From assembly GCF_009846525.1 (NCBI RefSeq), contig NZ_CP024621.1:2170001-2234000 (forward strand): 64,000 nucleotides of DNA. The letters are read 5' to 3'. Shown piece after piece: positions 47,963 through 55,817 of this stretch (position 1 is the first letter of the stretch; every line of letters begins with the position of its first letter). The notes under the pieces were generated by a model. The model worked only from the letters and a program-made list of their open reading frames with translations, had not been told where the DNA came from and did not search any database. The position numbers and the translations under genes were made by a program. The stretch is from Halomonas meridiana (GTDB lineage Bacteria > Pseudomonadota > Gammaproteobacteria > Pseudomonadales > Halomonadaceae).

Positions 47963-48754
47963 TTAACTCTCGTTGAGGACCGCTTCCGGGAAGTAGCGAC
48001 GCAGCATCCGGTTCTGAAAATCATCCACGAAACGGCTGTTGATGATGATAATGAACCGCTCGAAAGGTGCCTCGCTGTCGAGCTGCGCGATTCCGTCCAC
48101 GCTGTGAAAGAGCCGATCATCGCGCAGATGAAGGATATCACCGGGATTGAGCGTGATATCCACCAGGGGCTGCGTGCCAGCCTTGTCTGCGTAAAGATGG
48201 TTTTCGGCCCCCGCCACGTTTTCCCGATTGAGGACCAGAATGCTGAGGGCCTTGCAGCCATCGGCATGAATGCCCTGCCCCTGAAGGGGGTCGACGCGGC
48301 CTTCTCCGCGAACGCCGGTGATCTGCATCAACATGGGTTCGTGGGCGCCAATATTCCAAAGTTTTGCCCAGGCGCGAACGAAGTCGTTCACATCGGGGCG
48401 TGCCAAGAACTCCTCAGTCAGCGGATCGTAATACCGCAGGCGGTCCGCCATGCTCTCCGCATCGTTAAAAGCACCGCCCTGTGCCATGGGGCACTGCCCC
48501 ATCTCCTCCACGTCTCCCTGATCATTCAAAGCCAGCCACGACATCCGCTTCCAGCGAAGGTTGACGTAGGGGTCGCGCGGCAGGTCCGCCACGAACCCCT
48601 GCCAAGCAGCCAGATCGATGCGATCCCGAATATCGGTTGTCGCCCAATCGTGATGTTGCAGCGCTTCGGTCACGTCCGGCTTCCAATAATCGGCGAGTGA
48701 ATCCGCAGGCATGGCGGTGATATCGACACCGTGATTGAGAGTATCGAGTTTCAT
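47963..48754 (-). CDS. 2OG-Fe(II) dioxygenase family protein
   Basis: A 263-residue cytoplasmic protein of the 2OG-Fe_Oxy_2 type, the group containing L-isoleucine hydroxylase of Bacillus. Iron ligands are probably His and Asp in GIHADGCKALS and the distal His in RDDRLFHSVDG; the Arg in ERFIIII binds 2-oxoglutarate. It likely hydroxylates a free amino acid or similar small substrate, which cannot be named. It is divergent from the PAS-GGDEF-EAL gene across 267 bp. Confidence 0.83.
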   Translation of the reverse strand: MKLDTLNHGVDITAMPADSLADYWKPDVTEALQHHDWATTDIRDRIDLAAWQGFVADLPRDPYVNLRWKRMSWLALNDQGDVEEMGQCPMAQGGAFNDAESMADRLRYYDPLTEEFLARPDVNDFVRAWAKLWNIGAHEPMLMQITGVRGEGRVDPLQGQGIHADGCKALSILVLNRENVAGAENHLYADKAGTQPLVDITLNPGDILHLRDDRLFHSVDGIAQLDSEAPFERFIIIINSRFVDDFQNRMLRRYFPEAVLNES

Positions 48755-48920
48755 GTAAGTATTCTCCTGTTAACTGGGCGACATTGCCCGGCGTGGCAGG
48801 TGTAAACACCAAAGCCAACAGGATGAAAATGAAAAGAACGGCAGGAATATGTCAAAGAAATGTAGTTAAAGAGAGTGATTTCGTTGAAAAAAGAATCAGG
48901 CCAAGGATACCGTTTTATGT

Positions 48921-48949
48921 GTAGGTTATCCCCTACGAATGGGTGTAGG
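48921..48949. promoter_or_regulatory. Alternating GTAGG/CCTAC repeats upstream of the dioxygenase and the EAL gene
   Basis: GTAGG (48921-48925), CCTAC (48932-48936) and GTAGG (48945-48949) form two overlapping inverted repeats with spacers of 6 and 8 bases. The position, about 75-100 bp before the EAL gene in a divergent gap, suits an activator or repressor site. The regulator is unknown. Confidence 0.4.
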
Positions 48950-49021
48950 ATGCTTCATATAAAGTGCCTACTGTTGCCATCACGATGGCGCTTAAACGTA
49001 TTACCTCTCTAAGTGAATACC

Positions 49022-50890
49022 ATGACGGCCAGCGACTCTCGACAACATAGAGATTCGAAGCACCTGAAGAAACATCGCAGGGCGTTGTCTAGTGCGCTGG
49101 TGTCAGAGGCAACAAAGCCCTCTTCAACGGTTGGCAGCGCTCCGCAAGAAGCCGACCAAGACGCCGTCGCGTTAGTACGCCGCCAATACCTGGAAAGCGA
49201 GCAGCGATTTCGCTCCCTGCTAGAGAGCCTGCCGAAGGTGGCGGTTCAGGGATATGATCGTGATCGCCGAGTGATTTACTGGAATGAAGGAAGCACTCGC
49301 CTCTACGGCTACACCGCCGAAGAAGCCCAAGGGCAGTTACTGGAAGACCTGATCATCCCTGCCTTCATGCGTGACGGCGTGATCCAAGCGCATCGTGCCT
49401 GGATTGAAAAAGGCGTCGCCATCTCCGCCGGTGAGCTCGAACTCAAGCACAAAACCGGTGAGCCGGTATCGGTCTATTCCCAGCACCTGATGCTCAATGA
49501 GCACACCGATTCCCCCTTGCTGTTTTGCGTGGATGTCGACCTTTCCGGCCAAAAGCGTGCCCATCGTGAACTAGAATTCGCCACCCGGTTTGACAGGCTC
49601 ACCCATCTTCCCAACCGCCAGACTTTCGAGGTCGATCTAGACGGTTTATTGGATTCCTGTCGGCGCTTGGGCCATGGCCTAGTCACTATCTACGTGGACA
49701 TCGATCACTTCGTCGAGATCAATGATGCCCTGGGTTACGATCAGGGTGATCGCCTGCTCGTTGAGTTGACCCGGCGGCTACGGGAGTGCCAACGCGCCAC
49801 GGACCTCGTGTCCCGCGTCTCTAGCGATGAATTCGTGCTGGCCTTTCCCTGCGCCCAGCTAGCCACCGATGTGAGGCGAGTCGTTCGTCGTGTCCAGAAT
49901 GTGTTCCGGCAACCTTTCGTTCTAGATGGTCGAGAGCGTCAGGTCACGGCCTGCCTGGGCGTGGCGCTCTTTCCCGAAAATGGCGACTCGTCTCGCGAAT
50001 TGATCCGTAATGCCGATGTGGCCAAGAACCGCGCAAAACTGGCGGGCCGGGGGACGCTGCGCTTCTTTCAGCAGAAGCTTCATGATGAGCTGGTGCGTCA
50101 GCACCACCTCTCGGCGCGACTCGAAGAAGCCTTGGATAACGGCGAATTTTCCCTCCACTACCAGCCACAGGTCTCGGCGGCCAGTGGACGAATAGAGAAC
50201 CTCGAAGCCTTGATCCGCTGGGAGACGAGCGAAGGCCCGGCGATCTCCCCTGCCGAGTTTATTCCACTGGCCGAGCGTTCTGGCTTGATTCATCGCCTGG
50301 GCGACTGGGTCATCGAAGAGGCGTGCCGCCAGCAAGCGGAATGGCGCGCCAAGGGGTTTCTTCACCACCGCATCGACATCAATATCTCGGGCCGCCAATT
50401 GGTGCGCCTCGATGCACTCAAGCGCTTCGAAGATTCACTGCAGCGCCACGGCTTGGGGCCGCGAGATATCGGCATCGAACTGACCGAGAATATCCTGATC
50501 GAGGCCGACGAGACCGTCCTGGAGGACCTGCGACGTCTCTATCATCGCGGTATTCGCATTGCCCTCGATGACTTCGGGACCGGCTACTCTTCTCTGAGCT
50601 ACCTCAAGCACTTTCCCGTCACCGCCTTGAAGATCGACCGCTCCTTCATCCACGACGCGCCCATGCAGCCGAAGGACAGGGCCATCATGGAGGGTGCTAT
50701 CCTCATCGGCCACCGGCTGGGATTAGAGGTAGTGGCCGAGGGCGTCGAGAACGCCGAACAGTTATCCCTGCTGCGCGATATGCACTGCGACCTCGTCCAG
50801 GGATTCTTTTTCTTCCGCCCGATGCCTGCCCAGGAAATCGAACGGCTGTTGAGTGGGTTTGTGGGTGGTCATGGAGGGTTGTCGGGCTGA
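49022..50890 (+). CDS. PAS-GGDEF-EAL protein, probable c-di-GMP phosphodiesterase
   Basis: A ~622-residue cytoplasmic protein without membrane segments. A PAS domain lies at about residues 60-180 (RFRSLLESLPKVAVQGYD; VIYWNEGSTRLYGY), then GGDEF (about 190-350) and EAL (about 365-615). The GGDEF site reads SSDEF and is probably inactive. The EAL site is intact (LEALIRWET, ELTEN, DDFGTGYSSLSYL), so hydrolysis of c-di-GMP is likely. No strong ribosome site is seen. A GTG three codons upstream (49013) is the alternative start. Confidence 0.88.
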   Translation: MTASDSRQHRDSKHLKKHRRALSSALVSEATKPSSTVGSAPQEADQDAVALVRRQYLESEQRFRSLLESLPKVAVQGYDRDRRVIYWNEGSTRLYGYTAEEAQGQLLEDLIIPAFMRDGVIQAHRAWIEKGVAISAGELELKHKTGEPVSVYSQHLMLNEHTDSPLLFCVDVDLSGQKRAHRELEFATRFDRLTHLPNRQTFEVDLDGLLDSCRRLGHGLVTIYVDIDHFVEINDALGYDQGDRLLVELTRRLRECQRATDLVSRVSSDEFVLAFPCAQLATDVRRVVRRVQNVFRQPFVLDGRERQVTACLGVALFPENGDSSRELIRNADVAKNRAKLAGRGTLRFFQQKLHDELVRQHHLSARLEEALDNGEFSLHYQPQVSAASGRIENLEALIRWETSEGPAISPAEFIPLAERSGLIHRLGDWVIEEACRQQAEWRAKGFLHHRIDINISGRQLVRLDALKRFEDSLQRHGLGPRDIGIELTENILIEADETVLEDLRRLYHRGIRIALDDFGTGYSSLSYLKHFPVTALKIDRSFIHDAPMQPKDRAIMEGAILIGHRLGLEVVAEGVENAEQLSLLRDMHCDLVQGFFFFRPMPAQEIERLLSGFVGGHGGLSG

Positions 50891-51041
50891 GGGGTGTTGT
50901 GGTTTGGCGTGCATCTCTATTAGTTGCCGTATTTTGGGAAGCTTGTGGGCGACCTCTATTGATTGGTGGGGTTGAACCTGGGGCCGTGGCTGGAGGGCTG
51001 TTGTCGGCCAGAAGCGGACTTTTAGAGGTCACTAACGTTAT

Positions 51042-51133
51042 GCTTTAACGCTGGGCGTGAGCGGAGGCGTCCCCAGAGTTGCCGCGAAGCGCCGCCATGC
51101 ATCTCCGCCGCCCGCTCAACGCCGTTGTTAGAC
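51042..51133 (-). repeat. attC1 (cassette recombination site after the DUF2971 gene)
   Basis: Minus-strand order: GTCTAAC core overlapping the gene's stop, GGCGTTGAGCGG arm, a central region, the pairing CCGCTCACGCC arm with one unpaired base, then GCGTTAAAGC. This is the imperfect-palindrome layout of attC with an extrahelical base. The distal core is weak. Confidence 0.65.
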
Positions 51134-52021
51134 TTCTTCGAATGCAATATCGAACGAAGCGTCACTTCTTTTGGCTTGGAAAGCTTGTGCATGCGGTATG
51201 TGTTTCTCGACGGCCTCCAGAATGCGACCTCTGTCCTCGTCGGTCATGCGGCAACCGAGGTACACCGCCCCAAATACGCTGGGGTGCTCGTTAATGAGAG
51301 TGTAGCCATCGCCCGGTGGCTCGTTCAGTAGCGGCATATGAACACGCCACTCTTTTTCATATGCCCAGTCCGAGTGTTTGGTAAAGGCCATATCCCAGGT
51401 CAGAGCAGCCAGATTCAGCGGCTTCTCTCCAGTCAGGTGGCGGACATACTGCCCAAGGGAGGGAAACTTTGGGAATTGCCTTGAGTAGTCTACTCGCCGA
51501 GCTGCCAAAAGTGTGTTGTCCAATTTATCAATGCAGCGCAGCTTGAGGACAACGCCTCGGTGCTCCTCGGCATAGTGCGACCACATCACGACGTTGTCGT
51601 TTCTCTCGCTGATGCAGAGGACGCGGGAGTGTGTGAGTTGCTCTTGGATCTCATCGTGGAGCCTTGCAACGTGATACGGGAAGTTGTCCGCGATTTCCTG
51701 CGCCGCTTCCGCGAAATCCTCCATAATCGCGTCTTTCGGGAGTCTGTCTGCGATGCCCTGGAGGCGGAGGGCGACTTCCGTAAATAACGAAGGTTCTTGG
51801 AACTCGCTTTTTCCGCCGAAGACTATTCGCTCCATCTCATGGTACACAGCCTGTCCGATTTCCTGTCCACCGAACTCGAAAGTGAAGCCGATCTGGTGGT
51901 CGAAGGGGTCATTGAACTTGAGAGGACTACTCCACCGCAGGGATTGGTTTGCTATCACCTTCAAGGCTGTCTCGACTGACATGTACTTGTAGAAGTGATG
52001 TTTGTCATGAGTCTGAGACAC
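51128..52021 (-). CDS. DUF2971 domain protein (cassette gene)
   Basis: A 297-residue cytoplasmic protein with the DUF2971 pattern: YKYMSVETALKVI, LRWSSPLKFNDPFDHQ near residue 30, CISERNDNVVMWSHYAEEH near residue 155 and WAYEKEWRV near residue 235. Function unknown; the family is frequent in mobile and defence-linked DNA. A GTG start at 52021 is chosen because GAGGAAAG lies just before it and the ATG at 52108 would fall inside the preceding attC. Stop overlaps attC1. Confidence 0.82.
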   Translation of the reverse strand: MSQTHDKHHFYKYMSVETALKVIANQSLRWSSPLKFNDPFDHQIGFTFEFGGQEIGQAVYHEMERIVFGGKSEFQEPSLFTEVALRLQGIADRLPKDAIMEDFAEAAQEIADNFPYHVARLHDEIQEQLTHSRVLCISERNDNVVMWSHYAEEHRGVVLKLRCIDKLDNTLLAARRVDYSRQFPKFPSLGQYVRHLTGEKPLNLAALTWDMAFTKHSDWAYEKEWRVHMPLLNEPPGDGYTLINEHPSVFGAVYLGCRMTDEDRGRILEAVEKHIPHAQAFQAKRSDASFDIAFEEV

Positions 52022-52033
52022 ACTCTTTCCTCT

Positions 52034-52117
52034 ATCTATCGCCTGCAGCAAGCGCGGCTTTGAAATGAAGGCGCAGCCGCAATGGGAAAGCCCTCGCCGT
52101 GTCTGCACTGGTTATGT
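52034..52117 (-). repeat. attC2 (after the decayed GNAT cassette)
   Basis: Minus-strand order: ACATAAC core, arms AGGGCTTT and AAAGCCGCGC that pair, then GCGATAGAT where GCGTTAGAT is expected (one T to A change in the crossover core). The sequence is closely similar to attC5 over ~80 bp. Confidence 0.72.
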
Positions 52118-52123
52118 TTTGAG

Positions 52124-52586
52124 TCAATTTTCAAGATTCAGCTTCATTTCTAGCTGAGAACCTCGAAAGCCAAACTTCTCATACGCTCGAACTGCGAAGT
52201 TATTCTCCGTATACACGTCTAGATAGAACTCCGTCACTACTCGTCGTTGGCCCCAACTCACCAGATCCTGCATTTAAACCGAGCCCTCTGTACTCCTCTT
52301 CCACATACATAGAGCCCAAGTATCCATGATTATCATGAACCAAGGCAGGTTTCGAGTCGCGAACCTGAACCTAACCTGTAGCGATAATGGCGCCAGAAAC
52401 CTCTCCAACGACCAACCTACTGTCGTGATCCGAAATCAGCTTTTCAATGTCATAGTAATAAGCACCTTCTTTCTTCAGCGATGCGTTATATGAGCGCTCA
52501 GCGTCGATCACTTTCTGTTCCAGCGCAACGAGAGAACTATAGTAACTATCCCTTGCTTCCCGAATAATCAATCCTTCTAAACTCAT
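52124..52586 (-). pseudogene. Decayed GNAT-family N-acetyltransferase (cassette gene)
   Basis: The frame from ATG 52586 reads MSLEGLIIREARDSYYSSL ... VGEVSGAIIATG, then meets TAG at 52371-52373 where a Tyr-type codon is expected. Reading on gives VQVRDSKPALVHDNHGYLG and the acetyl-CoA loop YVEEEYRGLGLN. A frameshift near 52265-52275 moves the rest to the next frame (WGQRRVVTEFYLDVYTE, FAVRAYEKFGFRG), ending at TGA 52124, seven bases before attC2. Two lesions make it inactive. The restored protein would be about 153 residues. Confidence 0.82.
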
Positions 52587-52616
52587 CAATACTCCAATTT
52601 TGGTATCTCGTCGCAA

Positions 52617-52687
52617 ACATAACGCCATGTCTTTGCGGCGCACCGAAGCGCAGAGTAGGTGCGTCCGACAACAGCCACTTGTTAGGC
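52617..52687 (-). repeat. attC3 (after the 170-aa cassette gene)
   Basis: Minus-strand order: GCCTAAC core (plus GTTAGGC 52681-52687), an imperfect palindrome around GCGCTTCGGTGCGC, and GCGTTATGT as distal core (plus ACATAAC 52617-52623). Confidence 0.75.
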
Positions 52688-52702
52688 ATATTTGCAACAA
52701 AC

Positions 52703-53215
52703 CTAAAATGTATTGCGTAAAACTATACCAATTTTCGCCATACTCTCGTCGAACGCATAAGACAGAGTTTCAAGTGCGCCTTCACTTTCTGCTGGATTCT
52801 TTGCAACTAACACGGCGGTCATCTTGGCCCGCAAAAGCTTGATGTTCTCACGCAATAAATCATCAGCAATTCGCTCAGATAGAACTGAAAGTTCCTTGTT
52901 CGACAAGCGTATTTCATTGTCGAGATCCCCACTAAGCATTGCTGGGTCAGACTCGGATTGCCGATTGCTGTAATGCTGCATGTCCTCCAAGTGAGCTTTG
53001 GCTACCAGTCGCATCGTGCTGGATAGAACATCTTGAACTTTTAGGAGATTTTCACACTGAAACTCTCGCGCCCGTTCTTCGCGGGCATAGGTAGCTTCAT
53101 CCCTTCTAATGCTTCGACGGTTCCTCTCAGCTATCACGGTAGTCAGGATGCTTGCTGAAGCACCAGCAACCGTACCGACGATCGTCCCGATGAAGCCCCA
53201 TGTTACCGGTTCCAA
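52703..53215 (-). CDS. Hypothetical membrane-anchored protein, TTG start (cassette gene)
   Basis: A 170-residue product not assigned to a family. An N-terminal membrane segment (WGFIGTIVGTVAGASASILTT) is followed by a long charged helical, probably coiled-coil region (RRSIRRDEATYAREERAREF). The start is TTG at 53215, supported by a strong AAAGGAG 8 bases upstream. It fills the space between attC4 and attC3, as a single-gene cassette should. Confidence 0.72.
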   Translation of the reverse strand: MEPVTWGFIGTIVGTVAGASASILTTVIAERNRRSIRRDEATYAREERAREFQCENLLKVQDVLSSTMRLVAKAHLEDMQHYSNRQSESDPAMLSGDLDNEIRLSNKELSVLSERIADDLLRENIKLLRAKMTAVLVAKNPAESEGALETLSYAFDESMAKIGIVLRNTF

Positions 53216-53235
53216 ATAGAATCTCCTTTGGGGAT

Positions 53236-53306
53236 ACCTAACGCCTAGCTCTGGGGCGTGGTACAGTTGGCACCTGTACCACGCCCGTAGCAGCTATTTG
53301 TTAGCC
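53236..53306 (-). repeat. attC4 (after the HNH cassette)
   Basis: Minus-strand order: GGCTAAC core, TAGCT arm, a perfect 13 bp hairpin (GGGCGTGGTACAG with its complement), AGCTAGGC arm, and a canonical GTTAGGT distal core. The first core overlaps the end of the HNH gene. Confidence 0.82.
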
Positions 53307-54007
53307 CTTCTTAGGGTCTCGATTCGTTTGTAAGTGTCCCTATGAAAGTCTAAAGCGGACTCACTTACCTCATGTTCCTTTTTACTAGGGAAACGTACCT
53401 TCAAATTATTATACTTTTTATAATAAGAGCCTTTTAAAGTTGAAGATAATAATAATCTACCTTTAGCGCTAACTGTTATGAGATAACTGTCGAAAAGTCC
53501 GTGAAGATCAGAACGTAACAACAGCCCATTAGAAGGATGATTTGTAGCTTCTCCTATATATGAATATATATGGCAAGCTTGAAGTGCTTGAGGTATATCA
53601 CAACCAGTAACCACACATTTACCGCCAAAAGCATTCAAGACATCGCTTCGGAATGCCTTTTGGCCTTTCCTTACATGTGCTAGCTTTAATTTATTTTCCC
53701 GATCGTCAACAACTGAATCAATATCAAATTCTGATTGAGGCTTAACTGGATCTGACATTGTTTCAACATTTGGATCATAGGCAGACAAATATATTAAACC
53801 TTCCTTTAACGCAATATTCTGGGCAAATTCCTCAGCCTTATTTCTCTCCCAAAAATGCTTCCTGACCTTCCCATCAACAAATTTCCCAACCAAACCACCT
53901 CGTGGTCCGAATGGGTTAGGGCCGCTAACTACATCATAATGAACATACTTCCCGCTTCCTCCGCGAAAAGACCCTCGCGTGTATGAATGCACAACTACTT
54001 TGTCCAT
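53294..54007 (-). CDS. HNH endonuclease domain protein (cassette gene)
   Basis: A 237-residue protein. The C-terminal half has an HNH_2-type nuclease: RKGQKAFRSDVLNAFGG, CVVTGCDIPQALQACHI, then SNGLLLRSDLHGLFDSYL. The N-terminal half (GGSGKYVHYDVVSGPNPFG ...) is unassigned. Strikingly AT-rich, with many runs of A/T, unlike the flanking chromosome, so recently acquired. GAGGAG 7 bases before the ATG at 54007. It is the first cassette after repeat copy 1. A restriction or defence role is plausible but unproven. Confidence 0.85.
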   Translation of the reverse strand: MDKVVVHSYTRGSFRGGSGKYVHYDVVSGPNPFGPRGGLVGKFVDGKVRKHFWERNKAEEFAQNIALKEGLIYLSAYDPNVETMSDPVKPQSEFDIDSVVDDRENKLKLAHVRKGQKAFRSDVLNAFGGKCVVTGCDIPQALQACHIYSYIGEATNHPSNGLLLRSDLHGLFDSYLITVSAKGRLLLSSTLKGSYYKKYNNLKVRFPSKKEHEVSESALDFHRDTYKRIETLRRANK

Positions 54008-54023
54008 TTGTCTCCTCTTAGGC

Positions 54024-54198
54024 TAACAGCGTATTAGACGACGCGCTCTATGATTGAATGAACGTGCTGGTACTTTTTTCTTGCAACTGCAGCCTGCCAG
54101 ATTCTCCCATGTCTATGATTCTTTTAATTAGGCTATGTATCCAAAACTCGCGCGCCTGCTGCATTTCCCAGAATGACCGCTTTGAGTCGAGCCATGAC
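54024..54198 (-). repeat. Repeat copy 1: attI-like element upstream of the HNH cassette
   Basis: About 175 bp sharing long blocks with 55818-56005 (TAACAGCGTATTAGACG, TCTATGATTGAAT, AACGTGCTGG, CGCGCGCCTGCT). On the minus strand both copies end in CGCTGTTA and then differ at once, the expected place of an integron crossover. Lies 17 bp before the HNH start codon and 75 bp from the divergent recombinase gene. Confidence 0.72.
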
Positions 54199-54272
54199 TA
54201 TAAATTAACCTTAGCACATGAGGGGCATGAATTGAGACATTCTTTGACCTCCACCTGATGGAGGAACATGCC

Positions 54273-54893
54273 ATGAACGTTTCGACTGAAATGTCCTATA
54301 CACCTTGGAATAAAGGTAAGTTGGTTGGGCAGAAGACACCTCTACGCCTTAGAGATATCTGGGCAATCCGTGTTCGGCTACAACTTGCGAAAAAGACGAG
54401 AGACCTTGCCCTCTTCAATTTAGCCATCGATAGCAAATTACGGGGCTGCGACCTTGTCAATTTACGAGTACGGGATATAGCCCATGGTGCGTGCATATCC
54501 CCACGAGCCATTGTGATGCAGCAAAAGACACATCGGCCTGTCCAGTTCGAAATTACCGAGCAAACTCGCATCGCTATTATCGACTGGATACAGCTTGCTC
54601 AGCTCCGAAGCGAAGACTTCCTGTTTCCCAGCCGAATCAATAGCGCAAACCATCTTTCAACGCGCCAATATGCCCGTATTGTGAAAGCCTGGGTTACCGA
54701 AATAGGTCTAGATGCGTCAATGTATGGCACGCACACGATGCGTCGTACAAAAGCTTCGCTGATATACCGCCGCACGAAAAACTTGAGGGCAGTGCAACTG
54801 CTCTTGGGTCACACGAAGCTGGAAAGCACCGTCAGGTATCTAGGGATAGAGGTAGATGACGCGTTGGAAATGGCAGAACAGACAGAAGTTTGA
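54273..54893 (+). CDS. Small tyrosine recombinase (catalytic domain only)
   Basis: A 206-residue site-specific recombinase. Catalytic residues are visible: Arg in DSKLRGCDLVNLR (near residue 57), HxxR in THTMRRTK (near 155), the second His in LLLGHTKLESTVR and the nucleophile Tyr in VRYLGIEVDD. It lacks the N-terminal core-binding domain of IntI and phage integrases and lacks the IntI-specific insertion. Similar compact recombinases are common in proteobacterial genomes and plasmids. GGAGGA before the ATG at 54273. It points away from the cassettes of sub-array 1, as intI does from its array. Confidence 0.88.
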   Translation: MNVSTEMSYTPWNKGKLVGQKTPLRLRDIWAIRVRLQLAKKTRDLALFNLAIDSKLRGCDLVNLRVRDIAHGACISPRAIVMQQKTHRPVQFEITEQTRIAIIDWIQLAQLRSEDFLFPSRINSANHLSTRQYARIVKAWVTEIGLDASMYGTHTMRRTKASLIYRRTKNLRAVQLLLGHTKLESTVRYLGIEVDDALEMAEQTEV

Positions 54894-54961
54894 TGCGGAT
54901 AAACGACGGTCTACTTCTGGCCGTCGTAGTCCGGCCAGGAGCGGACTTTGAGGTAGTGCTG

Positions 54962-55044
54962 ATATAACGCCCGCAACAAGCGCGGCTTTATAATGGAGGC
55001 ACAGCCGCAATGAAAAGCCGTCGCTGTGCCTGCGATTGTTATGC
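54962..55044 (-). repeat. attC5 (after the 98-aa cassette gene)
   Basis: Minus-strand order: GCATAAC core (plus GTTATGC 55038-55044), pairing arms GACGGCTTT and AAAGCCGCGC, then GGGCGTTATAT. Close relative of attC2 over ~80 bp. Confidence 0.78.
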
Positions 55045-55048
55045 ATTG

Positions 55049-55345
55049 CTAGATCACCCACGAGAGGCACCAGCCCAGAATCAGAGCCAACGGCGGCAAC
55101 CCAGTGGCGAGCTGCGCCTTTGTTGTTCGAAACACTCTCCCAGCAAGCGACAGAATAATCGTGGCCAACCATACAAACGCGAAGCTATAGAACGCAATGC
55201 CGGCGAAAGTATTAAAGCGACCCCAAGCTTCTAAGTCCCCGATACCGGATTTGTCTATTACTTGATCCGCTTGCCATGCAAGCCCCAGAAACCCCACGAC
55301 CAAAAGCAGCTGAACCAACAATGAGATACTCAAAGCTCTGCTCAT
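55049..55345 (-). CDS. Small hypothetical membrane protein (cassette gene)
   Basis: A 98-residue protein with three hydrophobic segments (about 5-24, 42-64 and 78-97, ending LGWCLSWVI). Not recognised. The ATG at 55345 is chosen because it lies just inside the cassette, 10 bp after attC6, while the in-frame codon at 55378 falls inside attC6. Ribosome site weak (AGG), as often in cassettes. Confidence 0.62.
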   Translation of the reverse strand: MSRALSISLLVQLLLVVGFLGLAWQADQVIDKSGIGDLEAWGRFNTFAGIAFYSFAFVWLATIILSLAGRVFRTTKAQLATGLPPLALILGWCLSWVI

Positions 55346-55354
55346 GCACGACCT

Positions 55355-55436
55355 GCATAACACCCCAAGTAGGGGCAAATTTCGCGTTTTGAGCGCAGCG
55401 AAACAAAATTTGTCCCGCTGCCTTGGTTTGTTAACT
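55355..55436 (-). repeat. attC6 (after the GFA cassette)
   Basis: Minus-strand order: AGTTAAC core overlapping the gene's stop, CCAAGGCAGCGGGACAAATTT arm with bulges, a loop region, AAATTTGCCCC-TACTTGG arm, and GTTATGC distal core (plus GCATAAC 55355-55361). Confidence 0.75.
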
Positions 55437-55799
55437 GATTTCTAGCCAGCAGGCTCTGGACTCTTGGTGAGCTTGCTGGATATTTTTAGGGAAAAACGAA
55501 GTATCAAGTGTTGCGACTGCAATAGATACCCAGTCTGGAAATTTTTCACTACCGCTCCATTCTATGCTGGAACCACACACACTACAAAACTTGCGGACAA
55601 TGTTTCCGGATGAGTTGTATGAGGAAAGATGCTCTTCACCCGAAACATATCTTAAATCTGCTTTAGGTAGACTTGCATAAGTTGCAAAAGCAGCACCATT
55701 TTGCTTCTGGCACATTTTGCAATGACAGTGAGTTGTAGCTTTTAGCTCCGATAGAAGCTCAAAAACCACTGCTCCACATAAACAGCTACCTTTGTGCAT
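55431..55799 (-). CDS. GFA family protein (cassette gene)
   Basis: A 122-residue protein of the glutathione-dependent formaldehyde-activating (GFA/CENP-V) type. Zinc-binding Cys motifs are present: GSCLCGAVVFE at the start, THCHCKMCQKQNGAAFATY near residue 30 and KFCSVCGSSIEW near residue 75. Family members are putative carbon-sulfur lyases or S-hydroxymethyl-glutathione binders; the real role is often unknown. AGGAAAG before the ATG at 55799. First cassette after repeat copy 2. Confidence 0.85.
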   Translation of the reverse strand: MHKGSCLCGAVVFELLSELKATTHCHCKMCQKQNGAAFATYASLPKADLRYVSGEEHLSSYNSSGNIVRKFCSVCGSSIEWSGSEKFPDWVSIAVATLDTSFFPKNIQQAHQESRACWLEIS

Positions 55800-55817
55800 A
55801 ATCTTTCCTGAAACAGT

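Noticed and set aside
50703-51032. 109-codon minus-strand frame at the end of the PAS-GGDEF-EAL gene
   Set aside because: Mostly antisense to a clear gene and rich in Pro, Arg and Thr typical of shadow frames.
54273-54893. Calling the recombinase an integron integrase (IntI)
   Set aside because: It is 206 residues, lacks the N-terminal core-binding domain and the IntI insertion; position alone is not enough for the name.
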